64,000 bases of DNA from Streptomyces echinoruber (lineage in GTDB: Bacteria > Actinomycetota > Actinomycetes > Streptomycetales > Streptomycetaceae), in the NCBI RefSeq assembly GCF_014651135.1, contig NZ_BMWH01000004.1, positions 186,001 through 250,000 on the forward strand. The letters run 5' to 3'. The notes under the pieces were generated by a model. That model did no database searches. It was not told the DNA's origin and saw nothing but the letters and a program-made list of their open reading frames with translations. The translations under genes and the position numbers were made by a program. Below, one piece after another: positions 26,259 to 34,234 of the stretch; positions within the stretch are counted from its first letter, which is position 1; each line of letters starts with the position of its first letter.

Positions 26259-27362
26259 TCAGGAGGTGGACAGGAAGAACTCCTGGGCTCGGTGCGACGA
26301 CAGCCCCTCCGGATCGGTCAGCCGGTAGCGGTCGGCCGTGGCCCCCGCGGCGGAGAAGGCCCAGTCGAGCCGCCAGGCCTGGAGCCCGCCGACCCAGAAG
26401 GACACCGGGTAGGCGCTGCCCGAGGAGTGCGCCGCGTCCGTCAGGCCGTCCAGCCACCGCAGTTCACCGGAGCCGGGCACCAGGTTGAGCACGCCTGCCA
26501 CCACCTTGGGGTTGCTGTTGCCCTCGATGTCCCGTCGCAGCGCCTTCAGCACCGCGGTCCGGCGATGGTCGAGATCGGCGGCGATCCGGTAGAACTCCGC
26601 GGAGAACGGGCTGGCTCCCAGGTAGAACAGGTCCGGAAGGTGGACGTTGTAGAGGGAGATCTCGGTGCCGTCCACGACGATGTCCGTGCGTAGCACCCGT
26701 ATGTTCCAGTAGTCGTCCCAGGACGTGGCCGGCTCGGGCAGGTGGGCCTCCACCACGGTCTGCTTCTTGATCGGGAACCGCGACACGGTGAGCAGTTCGC
26801 CGGCCGTCGCGAAGTGGCGGCCGGGAAAGACCGCGCGCAGCCGGTCCTCGTCGTTGACGGGCACCGGCTCGTCCTTCCGTATCCCCATGTACTCCTGGAG
26901 CAGGTAGACGTCCGCCCGGCGCTGTCTCAGATAGCGGTAGAAGTGGCCTGTGTCGTTTCCCTGGTGCCATTCCAGCGTGTCCCACGACACGACTTTCAGC
27001 GCACCCGGGGGCGGCTGCCGGTGCGTGCCGACGGCACGCAGGTTCAGACCCGACTGCGGCACCGCGACGACCAGCGCCACCGCGGCCAGGCCCACGAGCC
27101 ACCGGCCCTCCCGCACCGGGCCGCGCACCCGCCGCAGCGCGACGGCCGCTCCCGCCGTCAGCAGGGCGAACGGCACCAGGACCAGGACGAGGGGCGGCAG
27201 CAGGTCGATCAGCACCCACCACCAGACGCGGCCGCCCAGCAGCGGCCGCGCCGTGATCAGCAGGAGCCAGACCAGTGCCGTACCGATCAGTGTCCGCGTC
27301 ACGAGGACGCGCCATCGGGGGGTGCGTCCCGGCACGGCCGGGGCGGTCTGCGAGCCGGGCAC
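26259..27362 (-). CDS. Membrane EEP-family paralog with lost catalytic residues
   Basis: A 367-residue paralog of the EEP protein at 7929-8957, sharing the three N-terminal helices (VWWWVLIDLLPP) and overall order. Catalytic positions differ: WNT becomes WDT (SWDTLEW), GDFN becomes GVLN (VAGVLN), and the final SDH becomes SSH (LSSHRAQEF). LLQEY and YNVHLPD are kept. Two metal or base aspartates are gone, so hydrolysis is doubtful and a binding or scaffold role is possible. GTG at 27362 follows AAAGGTGG. It converges on the plus-strand set and closes the island on the right. Confidence 0.78.
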   Translation of the reverse strand: MPGSQTAPAVPGRTPRWRVLVTRTLIGTALVWLLLITARPLLGGRVWWWVLIDLLPPLVLVLVPFALLTAGAAVALRRVRGPVREGRWLVGLAAVALVVAVPQSGLNLRAVGTHRQPPPGALKVVSWDTLEWHQGNDTGHFYRYLRQRRADVYLLQEYMGIRKDEPVPVNDEDRLRAVFPGRHFATAGELLTVSRFPIKKQTVVEAHLPEPATSWDDYWNIRVLRTDIVVDGTEISLYNVHLPDLFYLGASPFSAEFYRIAADLDHRRTAVLKALRRDIEGNSNPKVVAGVLNLVPGSGELRWLDGLTDAAHSSGSAYPVSFWVGGLQAWRLDWAFSAAGATADRYRLTDPEGLSSHRAQEFFLSTS

Positions 27363-27771
27363 CGGACCACCTTTCTCCGGCGCGGCGACGCCGGCCGGGC
27401 GACCAGGATGCAAGCCGGGGCTCCGGAGTCGCAACGATCTTCCGACGCGTCTCGTGCGGGAGTGCCCCGGCGCTGTTGCCGCTCTCTGGCCGCCCTCCAG
27501 TCCGCCTCTCGCGGACCACGTTCCCGCTGCTGGTGCCGCTGTTCCGGCATACGGCCGGCGGCGGGCGCGGCCGCCGTGCCCGCCGCCGCGCCGGGCGGGC
27601 GCTGGGGGCCGCGGAACCGGGCGTCGGCGGCCGGCGGGACAACGGAACCGGGCGCCCGCTCTCGTGGCAGCGGGCGCCCGGTCCGGTGGGGGGTGGCGCG
27701 GGGGGTCCGTCAAGGACCGGTCGTCGGGGCGGTCGCCGAGGCGTCCGCCGGAACGGTCACCGGCGCGACGG
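27363..27771. other. Intergenic region at the right edge of the island
   Basis: About 409 nt without a supported gene. It contains the promoter of the EEP paralog and, at 27647-27682, the terminator of the chitinase gene. No integrase, insertion sequence or attachment repeat is visible at this edge. Confidence 0.5.
27647..27682 (-). terminator. Hairpin terminator after the chitinase gene
   Basis: Perfect 14-bp inverted repeat, arms 27647-27660 and 27669-27682, 8-nt loop, 90 nt downstream of the chitinase stop. Confidence 0.7.
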
Positions 27772-29226
27772 TCACCGGAAGGCCGCGAAGGCCTTCGAGA
27801 AGGCGAACGGGTCCTGGACGACGGAGCTGCAGGTGGCGTCGGCGGTGTTCTTGGCGCCGCCGGAGCACTGCTTGTCGCGGGTGGCGGACCACATCGACAG
27901 CCAGCCCAGGCCCTTGGACTTGGCGAAGTCGGCGAGCTGGGCGGCGTCGTCGACCTTGAAGACCTCCACGGAGACGTCGTTGACGCCGATCATCGGGGTG
28001 ACGGCAACCGTCTTCCAGGCGTCGGCGTCGGACAGGCCGAGCACGCCCTTGATCTGGGCCTGGGTGGCGGTGGCGGCCTGCTCGGCGTAGGTGCCCATGT
28101 CGCCGTTGTAGGAGGGGCCGTAGTCCATCGCCATGATGTTGACGGCGGAGATCTTCACGCCGTTGGACTTGGCGTTCGACAGCAGGTTGACGCCGTCCTG
28201 GGTCAGGCCCTCGGGCATCACCGGCAGGGTGAAGGAGACGTCCAGGTCCGGGTGCTGCCGCTGGAGCTTGGCGATGGCCTGGGCGCGGCGGGTGTTGGCG
28301 GCCGTGTTGGGCAGCGCCCCGCCCTCGACGTCGAAGTCGACCTTGGTGAGCTGGTAGGCGTCCACGACCTTGCCGTACGCCGCCGCCAGCGCGTCCGCCG
28401 AGGAGCAGGTGGTGGCCAGCTCGGAGCCGGAGGCGCCGCCGAAGGAGACACGGACGTCGCCGCCCTTGGCGCGCAGCTGCCCGATCTGCGCGGCCACCGC
28501 GTCGCTGCCGAGGTCGCTCACGCCGCCCCACTTCGGGGTGCAGCCGCCGCCGTCGGTGACGAAGGCGAGGTTGTAGTTCTTCACGCCGGTCGCGTCGGCG
28601 GCGGCCGGCAGGTCGAAGGCCGGGTAGAGGGAGGTGTCGACGTACGGCGCGAAGCGGGCGGTGGCGGTGGTACCGCTGCCGGTGCTCTGCGTCGCGGCCG
28701 GGGTCGGGGTGGCCGACTTGGTGGCGGGGGCGGTGGGGGTGGGGGCGGCCGTCTGCGTCGGGGAGGCGGTGGGGCGGCCGCTGGGCTCGGGGGTGGCGCC
28801 GTCGTCCACGGAGCAGCTCCCGCCGTCGATGCGGCAGCCGCTGGGATCGCCGGTGCCGTTGACGACGAAGCCGACGGTGACGGACTCGTCCGCGGCCAGG
28901 CCGTCGGTGTCCCACTTGGGCGGCTTGACGGTGACGTGCTGCCCGCTCACGCTCGACTCCGCGTTCCACAGGGAGCTGAGCTTCGCGCCCGCGGGCAGGT
29001 CGAACTCCAGCGTCCAGTCCTTCTCGGGCTGCCCGCTGTTGTTGGTGACGACGTACTGCGCGGTGTAGCCCGTCGACCACTCGCTGGTCCTGGTGTACGC
29101 CGCCCCGATACCGGCCGCGTGGGCGGTGCCGGTGAGCAGGACCGCGCCGCCGCCGATCACGGCCGCGGCGACAGCCCCGCCGATCGCCTTGTTTCTGCCG
29201 CTGATCCTGCGCCGGTGCGTGCTCAT
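27772..29226 (-). CDS. Secreted GH18 chitinase with N-terminal CBM2
   Basis: A 484-residue secreted enzyme. A twin-Arg-like basic start (RRRISGRNK) and signal peptide end at AHA (about residue 37). A CBM2 cellulose/chitin-binding domain spans about 39-140, a Pro/Thr linker about 141-190, and the GH18 domain the rest, with catalytic motif KVDFDVEGG (DxDxE, Glu301). It degrades chitin outside the cell. ATG at 29226 follows AAAGGCAG. It lies downstream of a two-component system on the same strand, an arrangement found for Streptomyces chitinases. A weak dre-like site lies 234 nt upstream. Confidence 0.9.
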   Translation of the reverse strand: MSTHRRRISGRNKAIGGAVAAAVIGGGAVLLTGTAHAAGIGAAYTRTSEWSTGYTAQYVVTNNSGQPEKDWTLEFDLPAGAKLSSLWNAESSVSGQHVTVKPPKWDTDGLAADESVTVGFVVNGTGDPSGCRIDGGSCSVDDGATPEPSGRPTASPTQTAAPTPTAPATKSATPTPAATQSTGSGTTATARFAPYVDTSLYPAFDLPAAADATGVKNYNLAFVTDGGGCTPKWGGVSDLGSDAVAAQIGQLRAKGGDVRVSFGGASGSELATTCSSADALAAAYGKVVDAYQLTKVDFDVEGGALPNTAANTRRAQAIAKLQRQHPDLDVSFTLPVMPEGLTQDGVNLLSNAKSNGVKISAVNIMAMDYGPSYNGDMGTYAEQAATATQAQIKGVLGLSDADAWKTVAVTPMIGVNDVSVEVFKVDDAAQLADFAKSKGLGWLSMWSATRDKQCSGGAKNTADATCSSVVQDPFAFSKAFAAFR

Positions 29227-29433
29227 CGCGTGCCTGCCTTTGCTGCTACGGGGGTTCACAGGGGCGTCCCACGCGGGTCCGGGGCGCTGGGCACCGGGCC
29301 GACGGGCACCGGGCACGGGCCCGCCGGTCGGTGGGCGCCGGCTGCTCGGGTACCGGGACGCGACAGCACGCTAGCGATCCGGAATCAGGCAAAACTCCTG
29401 ATCCGGACGGGAGTTGGGGATCTTAGGGTGCGC

Positions 29434-30840
29434 TTAAGGATGGGATCGGGAGCGGTTAAAGGTCGAGACCAATCGGCGGGCGGGACGGCGCCGCCGGACG
29501 GTTCCCCGGTGGCCCCGGCGCACCGGTTTGCGCCCGTCGAGCTGGAGCCAGATGCGCACCTCGGTGCCGCCGAGCACGGAGGAGCCGATCCGCACGTCGC
29601 CGCCGGTGGACTCGGCGAGCCGGCGCACGATGTCCAGGCCGAGGCCGGTGGAGCCGTCGGCGCCGGTGCCGCGCCCGCGGGCCAGCGCCGCCTCGGGATC
29701 GGCGATGCCGGGCCCGGCGTCCGAGACCAGCACGATCACCGCGTCCTCGGCGTGGTGCACGTCCACCGCGAACGCCGTGCCCTCCGGGGTGTGCCGGAAG
29801 ACGTTGCCGAGCAGCGCGTCGAGCGCGGCGGCGAGGTCGGCGCGGGCCACCGGCACCCGCACCGGCCGCTCCACGCCGGCCAGCCGCCACTTGCGGCCCT
29901 CGTCCTCGGCGAGCGCCGACCAGAACTCCATCCGCTCCCGCACGACCTCGGCCGCGTCGCACCCGGCGCCCGGCCCCGGTGCCGTGGTCTGCGGCTTGGC
30001 CTCCCGGGCGGTGCGGATGATGGTGTCCACCTCGCGCTCGAGCTGGGCCACCGCCTCCCGGGTCTGCTCGGCCGCCGGACCCTCGCCCAGCGAGGCCGCG
30101 TTCAGCCGCAGCACGGTCAGCGGGGTGCGCAGCCGGTGGGACAGGTCGGCCGCCATCTCCCGCTCATTGGCGAGGAGTTGGACGACCTGGTCGGCCATGG
30201 AGTTGAACGCGACGGCCGCCAGGCGCAACTCCCGCGGCCCCTCCTCCGGCACCCGGGCGCCCAGCCGGCCCTCCCCCAGCTCGTGCGCGCCCTCGACGAG
30301 CCGCCGGGCGGGCCCGACCATGCGCACGCCGAGCCGGTCGGCGACCGCGACCGAGCCGACGACCAGCGCGGCACCGACCGCGGCCAGCACCGCCCAGGCG
30401 GTGCCGACGCCGTTGGTCACCTCGGCGTGCGGCACGAACACCTCGACGACGGCGATCCGGCCGGAGCTCAGCGCCACCGGCTGCAGCAGGGTGTAGCCGC
30501 CGGGCACCTCGGTGGTGGAGGCGCGGCCGATGCGGCGGACGGCCGCGACGTCCCCGGCGGTGGCGCGGCGCCGCCCGATGTCGACGGCCGCCAGGCCGTC
30601 CCCGCCGGGTATGTGCACCGCCATCTCGGCGTCCGAGCCGGCGGCGGCCAGGACCCGCTCCAACTGCTCGCGGTCGGTGGTGATGGACAGCGCGGGGGCG
30701 ACGGCCGCGGCCTGCCGTTCGGCGTTGGAGAAGGCCCGGTCGCGCGCCATCTCCCGCACCACGAGGCCGAGCGGCACCGCGAAGGCGATGACGACCATCG
30801 TGGTGACCGCCAGCGCGACCTTGACCAGGGCCCATCTCAT
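29434..30840 (-). CDS. Two-component sensor histidine kinase
   Basis: A 468-residue membrane kinase. Two membrane helices (about 5-25 and 145-165) enclose an extracytoplasmic sensor. A HAMP region follows, then the dimerisation helix with phospho-His in LSHRLRTPLTVL, and the ATPase domain with N-box ALLGNVFRHTPEG, DAGPGIAD and TGLGLDIVRRL. Its start overlaps the response regulator stop by 4 nt, so they form a pair. The chitinase gene lies 207 nt further on and could be a target; the signal is unknown. The C-terminal 40 residues are Arg-rich. Confidence 0.9.
   Translation of the reverse strand: MRWALVKVALAVTTMVVIAFAVPLGLVVREMARDRAFSNAERQAAAVAPALSITTDREQLERVLAAAGSDAEMAVHIPGGDGLAAVDIGRRRATAGDVAAVRRIGRASTTEVPGGYTLLQPVALSSGRIAVVEVFVPHAEVTNGVGTAWAVLAAVGAALVVGSVAVADRLGVRMVGPARRLVEGAHELGEGRLGARVPEEGPRELRLAAVAFNSMADQVVQLLANEREMAADLSHRLRTPLTVLRLNAASLGEGPAAEQTREAVAQLEREVDTIIRTAREAKPQTTAPGPGAGCDAAEVVRERMEFWSALAEDEGRKWRLAGVERPVRVPVARADLAAALDALLGNVFRHTPEGTAFAVDVHHAEDAVIVLVSDAGPGIADPEAALARGRGTGADGSTGLGLDIVRRLAESTGGDVRIGSSVLGGTEVRIWLQLDGRKPVRRGHRGTVRRRRPARRLVSTFNRSRSHP
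29460..29471. promoter_or_regulatory. Weak dre-like site upstream of the chitinase gene
   Basis: AGGTCGAGACCA matches 10 of 12 bases of the DasR core TGGTCTAGACCA. It is inside the 3' end of the kinase gene, 234 nt before the chitinase start, so it is only a candidate. Confidence 0.3.
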
Positions 30841-31565
30841 CGCGGCGGCTCCGCTCCCGGGCCCCGCGGCGCGTCGGCCGCGGGCGGCTCCAGCTTCACG
30901 CCCACCCCGCGCAGGGTGTGCAGGTAGCGCGGGCGGGCCGCGGTCTCGCCCAGCTTGCGGCGCAGCCAGGACAGGTGGACGTCGATGGTCTGGTCGTCGC
31001 CGTAGGACTGCTGCCACACCTCCGCCAGCAGCTCCTTGCGGGGCACCACGACGCCGGGACGGGCGGCCAGGAAGGCGAGCAGGTCGAACTCACGGCGCGT
31101 CAGGTCCAGTCGCCTACCGTCCAGTTCGGCCTGGCGGCGCAGCGGGTCGACGGTCAGGCCGCCCACGCGCAGCACGGTCTCCGGCGGGGCGTCACGGCCG
31201 CCGGCGCGGGCGCGGCGCAGCACGGCGGCGATGCGGGCGGAGAGGTGCTCCACGGAGAACGGCTTGGTCAGGTAGTCGTCCGCCCCCGCGTTCAGCAGCC
31301 GGACGATCTCCGCCTCGTCGTCCCGCGCGGTGGCGATGATGACGGGCACGTCGGTGATGCCGCGCAGCATCTTCAGGGCCTCGGCCCCGTCCAGGTCGGG
31401 CAGTCCCAGGTCCAGGATCACGACGTCGAAGCGGAGATGGGCGACCTCGCGCAGCGCCTCCAGCGCCGTACCGACGCTGCGCACGGCGTGCGCGGCGTCG
31501 GTCAGGTGCCGGATGAGCGCCGAGCGTACGAACTGGTCGTCCTCGACCACGAGCACACTTGCCAT
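30837..31565 (-). CDS. OmpR-family response regulator
   Basis: A 242-residue regulator. The receiver domain has the acidic pair VVEDDQ, phospho-acceptor Asp in VILDLGLPDLDG and Lys in YLTKPFS. The winged helix carries EFDLLAFLAARPGVVVPRKE and TIDVHLSWLRRKLGE. Partner of the downstream kinase. Start chosen at ATG 31565; a GTG nine bases upstream is possible and neither has a strong ribosome binding site, so a leaderless message is conceivable. Confidence 0.9.
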   Translation of the reverse strand: MASVLVVEDDQFVRSALIRHLTDAAHAVRSVGTALEALREVAHLRFDVVILDLGLPDLDGAEALKMLRGITDVPVIIATARDDEAEIVRLLNAGADDYLTKPFSVEHLSARIAAVLRRARAGGRDAPPETVLRVGGLTVDPLRRQAELDGRRLDLTRREFDLLAFLAARPGVVVPRKELLAEVWQQSYGDDQTIDVHLSWLRRKLGETAARPRYLHTLRGVGVKLEPPAADAPRGPGAEPPR

Positions 31566-31723
31566 GCGCCGCACCGTACGCCATGCGGCCGCGCGGCATC
31601 CGCGCCTGTGGACAACTCCCCGGACCGCCCTGTGGACAACTCCGGCCGAACGGTGGCCAGATGGGCGGCGGGCGGGGGCGGGCGGGAGGGCGGGCGCGAC
31701 ACGGGTGGGGCGCGTGAGGCAGT

Positions 31724-32275
31724 ATGGCCGCGATGCGCAGAGGACTTGTACACGTACTCGCCTGGTCGCTCGCCACCGGTGCGGCGGTCACGCTGTCGTG
31801 GTGGGGCGTGCACACCGTGCTGGCCGGCACCGCCTATGACCCGCCGCGCGCCCTGCCCATCACGGCGGCCGAGGCGACCACGCAGCAGTCGCGGCCGCTC
31901 GTGCCCGCCACGGCCCGCCCCCGCCCCCGCTCCTCCTCTCCCGCCCCGACCGCGCACCGCACCCCGGCCCCGACCCCGGCCGCGACCCGCACGCCCGCCC
32001 GGACGGCGGCCGCGCGCCCCACCCCGACCGCCTCGCCCACGCCCACCGACTCCGGGCGCGTGAAGACGTACGACACCGACGGCGGGCGCGCGGTCTTCGA
32101 CCTCGGGGACACCTCCGCGACGCTGGTGTCCGCGACGCCCGGCACCGGCTGGTCGATGCAGGTGTGGAAGACGGACACCTGGATCCGGGTGGAGTTCACC
32201 TCGGGGACGAACCGCGTGTCGGTGATGTGCACCTGGCACGACGGGCCGCCGCACGTGGAGATCGGGAACTACTAG
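31724..32275 (+). CDS. Small membrane-anchored or secreted protein with Pro/Thr linker
   Basis: A 183-residue protein, family not recognised. An N-terminal hydrophobic helix (about 10-33) acts as signal or anchor. Residues 50-110 are Pro/Ala/Thr/Arg repeats, a cell-wall-spanning linker. The last 70 residues form a compact domain with GGRAVFDLGDTSATLVSATP and a single Cys (VSVMCTWHD). ATG at 31724 is preceded by GAGG at good spacing. Divergent from the response regulator gene. Confidence 0.7.
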   Translation: MAAMRRGLVHVLAWSLATGAAVTLSWWGVHTVLAGTAYDPPRALPITAAEATTQQSRPLVPATARPRPRSSSPAPTAHRTPAPTPAATRTPARTAAARPTPTASPTPTDSGRVKTYDTDGGRAVFDLGDTSATLVSATPGTGWSMQVWKTDTWIRVEFTSGTNRVSVMCTWHDGPPHVEIGNY

Positions 32276-32346
32276 TCACCGGGTCCGGGGGACCGAGGGT
32301 CCAAGGGCCGAACGGAACCTCCGAAAACTACCGAAAACCGCCGGAG

Positions 32347-32386
32347 AGCGCCGGAAGGCGCCGGGGAGCGCCGGAAGGCGCCGGGG
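32347..32386. repeat. Two 20-bp tandem repeats
   Basis: AGCGCCGGAAGGCGCCGGGG occurs twice in a row with partial copies on both sides. The unit contains the dyad GGCGCC. It sits between two converging genes and may act as a transcription stop. Confidence 0.5.
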
Positions 32387-32417
32387 AGCGCGGGAAGCGG
32401 TCGCCGGAGGGCGGTCA

Positions 32418-33365
32418 TCAGAAGACGGAGGGCGGCGGCTGCGGGGAGGCCACGGCCGCCGCGTCGGTGACCGGTGCCGCGCCGCCGGTGAAGTCCAGCA
32501 GCTCCCGGCCGTGTTCGACCCGGCCGGGGTGCGGATCGGTGGCGACGCGCCGGGTGAGGTCGGCGACGGGCAGCGGCCGGTCGGCGGCGACGAGGACGGC
32601 GTTGCCGAACCGCCTGCCGCGCAGCACCGCCGGGTCGGCGGCCAGCGCGAGGTGCGCGAACCGGGCGGCGGCGGTGGCGATCTGGCCGCGCAGGTGCGCC
32701 AGCGGCGGCCCGTCGGCGACGTTCGCGGCGTAGAGGCCGCCGGGCGCGAGCACCCGGCGCACCTCGTCGAGGAACTCCACGGACGTCAGGTGCGCCGGCG
32801 TGCGCGCCCCGCTGAACACGTCCGCGATCACCAGGTCCGCCCAGCCGTCCGGCACCTTCGCCAGCCCCTCCCGGGCGTCGGCGGACCGCACCCGGATCCG
32901 GGCGTGGGGATCCAGCGGCAGCTCCCGCCGCACCAGGTGCACCAGGGCCGCGTCCCGCTCGACGACCTGCTGCGTGGAGCGCGGCCGGGTGGCGGCGACG
33001 TAGCGGGCGAGGGTGAGGGCGCCCCCGCCGAGGTGCACGGCGCGCAGCGGCTTCCCGGCCGGCGCGGCGAGGTCGGCGACGTGCCCGAGCCGCCGCTGGT
33101 AGGCGAAGGACAGGTACGCCGGGTCGTCCAGGTCGACGTGCGACTGCGGCGCCCCGTCGATCAGCAGCGTCCAGGCCCGCGCCCGCTCCCGGTCGGGCAC
33201 CAGCTCGGCGACGCCGCCGTCGACCTGCGCGACGACGGGCTCGGCGCCGGCCTGCCGACGGCGGGGGATGCCGGACTTCGCGGACTTGGTGGGCCTCGCG
33301 GACCCGGCGGGCTTGGCGGATCTGGCGGGCTGCGCGGACTTGGCGGACTTGGCGGACTTGGCCAC
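32418..33365 (-). CDS. Spermidine-synthase-like methyltransferase-fold protein
   Basis: A 315-residue soluble protein of the class I SAM-binding fold. It has AVHLGGGALTLARYVAATRP (nucleotide-binding glycine loop), QQVVERDAALVHL, ADAREGL, and DLVIADVFSGA, as in the spermine/spermidine synthase branch. Many actinobacterial members have no known polyamine activity. The N-terminal 35 residues are Lys/Ser/Ala triplet repeats (KSAKSAKSA) that look disordered and DNA-binding-like. The GTG at 33365 lacks a clear ribosome binding site; an internal start cannot be ruled out. Confidence 0.75.
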   Translation of the reverse strand: MAKSAKSAKSAQPARSAKPAGSARPTKSAKSGIPRRRQAGAEPVVAQVDGGVAELVPDRERARAWTLLIDGAPQSHVDLDDPAYLSFAYQRRLGHVADLAAPAGKPLRAVHLGGGALTLARYVAATRPRSTQQVVERDAALVHLVRRELPLDPHARIRVRSADAREGLAKVPDGWADLVIADVFSGARTPAHLTSVEFLDEVRRVLAPGGLYAANVADGPPLAHLRGQIATAAARFAHLALAADPAVLRGRRFGNAVLVAADRPLPVADLTRRVATDPHPGRVEHGRELLDFTGGAAPVTDAAAVASPQPPPSVF

Positions 33366-33440
33366 GCACCGATTGTCGCAGGTGGCGAACGGTGCGGTCG
33401 GTGCGGTCGGTGCCGTCGGTGCGGCTGCGGGGCTGCGGCG

Positions 33441-33872
33441 TCAGCGGCAGTTGTCCAGCGCCGCGAGCAGCCGCGCCGCCTCGTCCAGCGCCGCCCGCAG
33501 CACCGCCGGATCGGTCGCCGGCTCCGTGTCGCCCGGCGGCAGCAGCCAGTCCGAGCCCGCCACGGGCGGCTCGGCCGGCATCCGCAGTCCGCGCCCGTCG
33601 GTCTCGGTGCACGTGCTGCCCGGCACGTCCCAGCCCGCAGCCGTCCCCGGCGGCACCAGGAAGCCCAGCAGGTCGCGGTCGTCGTCGTGCAGGACGGGCC
33701 CCACCGCGTCGCCCGCGCCGCGGCGCAGGATGTCGACCGCCTCCAGCCCCTGTCGTGCGGGCACCGTCACCAGGTCGCAGGCGCCGTCCGCGCCGCCCGG
33801 CGGGCGTCTCGCCGACATCGGCGGCGTACAAGAGCCGGCGCTCCGGCCGGTCTCCATCCCGGTCTCCACCAC
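33441..33872 (-). CDS. Conserved-looking hypothetical protein
   Basis: A 143-residue soluble, acidic protein not assigned to a family. A compact central stretch (DLVTVPARQGLEAVDILRRG, then GPVLHDDDRDLLGFLVPPG) is followed by two Trp residues and a C-terminal helix ending in a Cys. The GTG at 33872 is preceded by GGAGGGA at ideal spacing; the frame continues upstream through a 12-bp tandem repeat and is not part of the protein. It lies 75 nt upstream of the methyltransferase-fold gene. Confidence 0.65.
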   Translation of the reverse strand: MVETGMETGRSAGSCTPPMSARRPPGGADGACDLVTVPARQGLEAVDILRRGAGDAVGPVLHDDDRDLLGFLVPPGTAAGWDVPGSTCTETDGRGLRMPAEPPVAGSDWLLPPGDTEPATDPAVLRAALDEAARLLAALDNCR

Positions 33873-33892
33873 GGATTCCCTCCTCGGATTCA

Positions 33893-33952
33893 GGAACGGA
33901 CTAGGGAACGGACTTAGGAACGGACTTAGGAACGGACTTAGGAACGGACTGG
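33893..33952. repeat. Five 12-bp tandem repeats
   Basis: Five copies of GGAACGGACTTA, the first and last with one or two changes. They lie immediately upstream of the ribosome binding site of the 33441-33872 gene, so copy number could affect its expression. Confidence 0.8.
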
Positions 33953-34234
33953 GGAAGGGCGCTCGGGCGGGCGCGCCGGAAGACGGCTGCTCCCGGCCCA
34001 CGGGGTTCAACGGCCGCGGCGCGTCAACGGCTACGGCGGAAGTCAGCCACAAAGGATGGCAGTTCATGGCAGATCCCGGGGGAGACATCCGCTTTGTACT
34101 CAAACACTGCGTGTCCAGTCGACCACAGCAGGTACTTTCTTGCCCGCCGGGCACAGGGGAACGACGCGCACCGAACCGGCGTCACGCCCGCCTGCCCCGG
34201 CACGGTTCGACGCTTCGCACGAGAGGCCACGACC
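33953..34234. other. Promoter region of the HTH/TPR regulator gene
   Basis: About 280 nt, lower in G+C around 34050-34140. With the tandem repeat it forms a 362-nt gap between divergent genes. No small gene is supported. Confidence 0.4.

Noticed and set aside
26950..30927. 1325-residue plus-strand frame across the chitinase and two-component genes
   Set aside because: Long antisense frames are common at this G+C. The minus strand has GH18, kinase and regulator domains with correct motifs.
33893..33952. CRISPR array
   Set aside because: Units are contiguous 12-bp copies without spacers and no cas genes occur; the same applies to the other tandem repeats.
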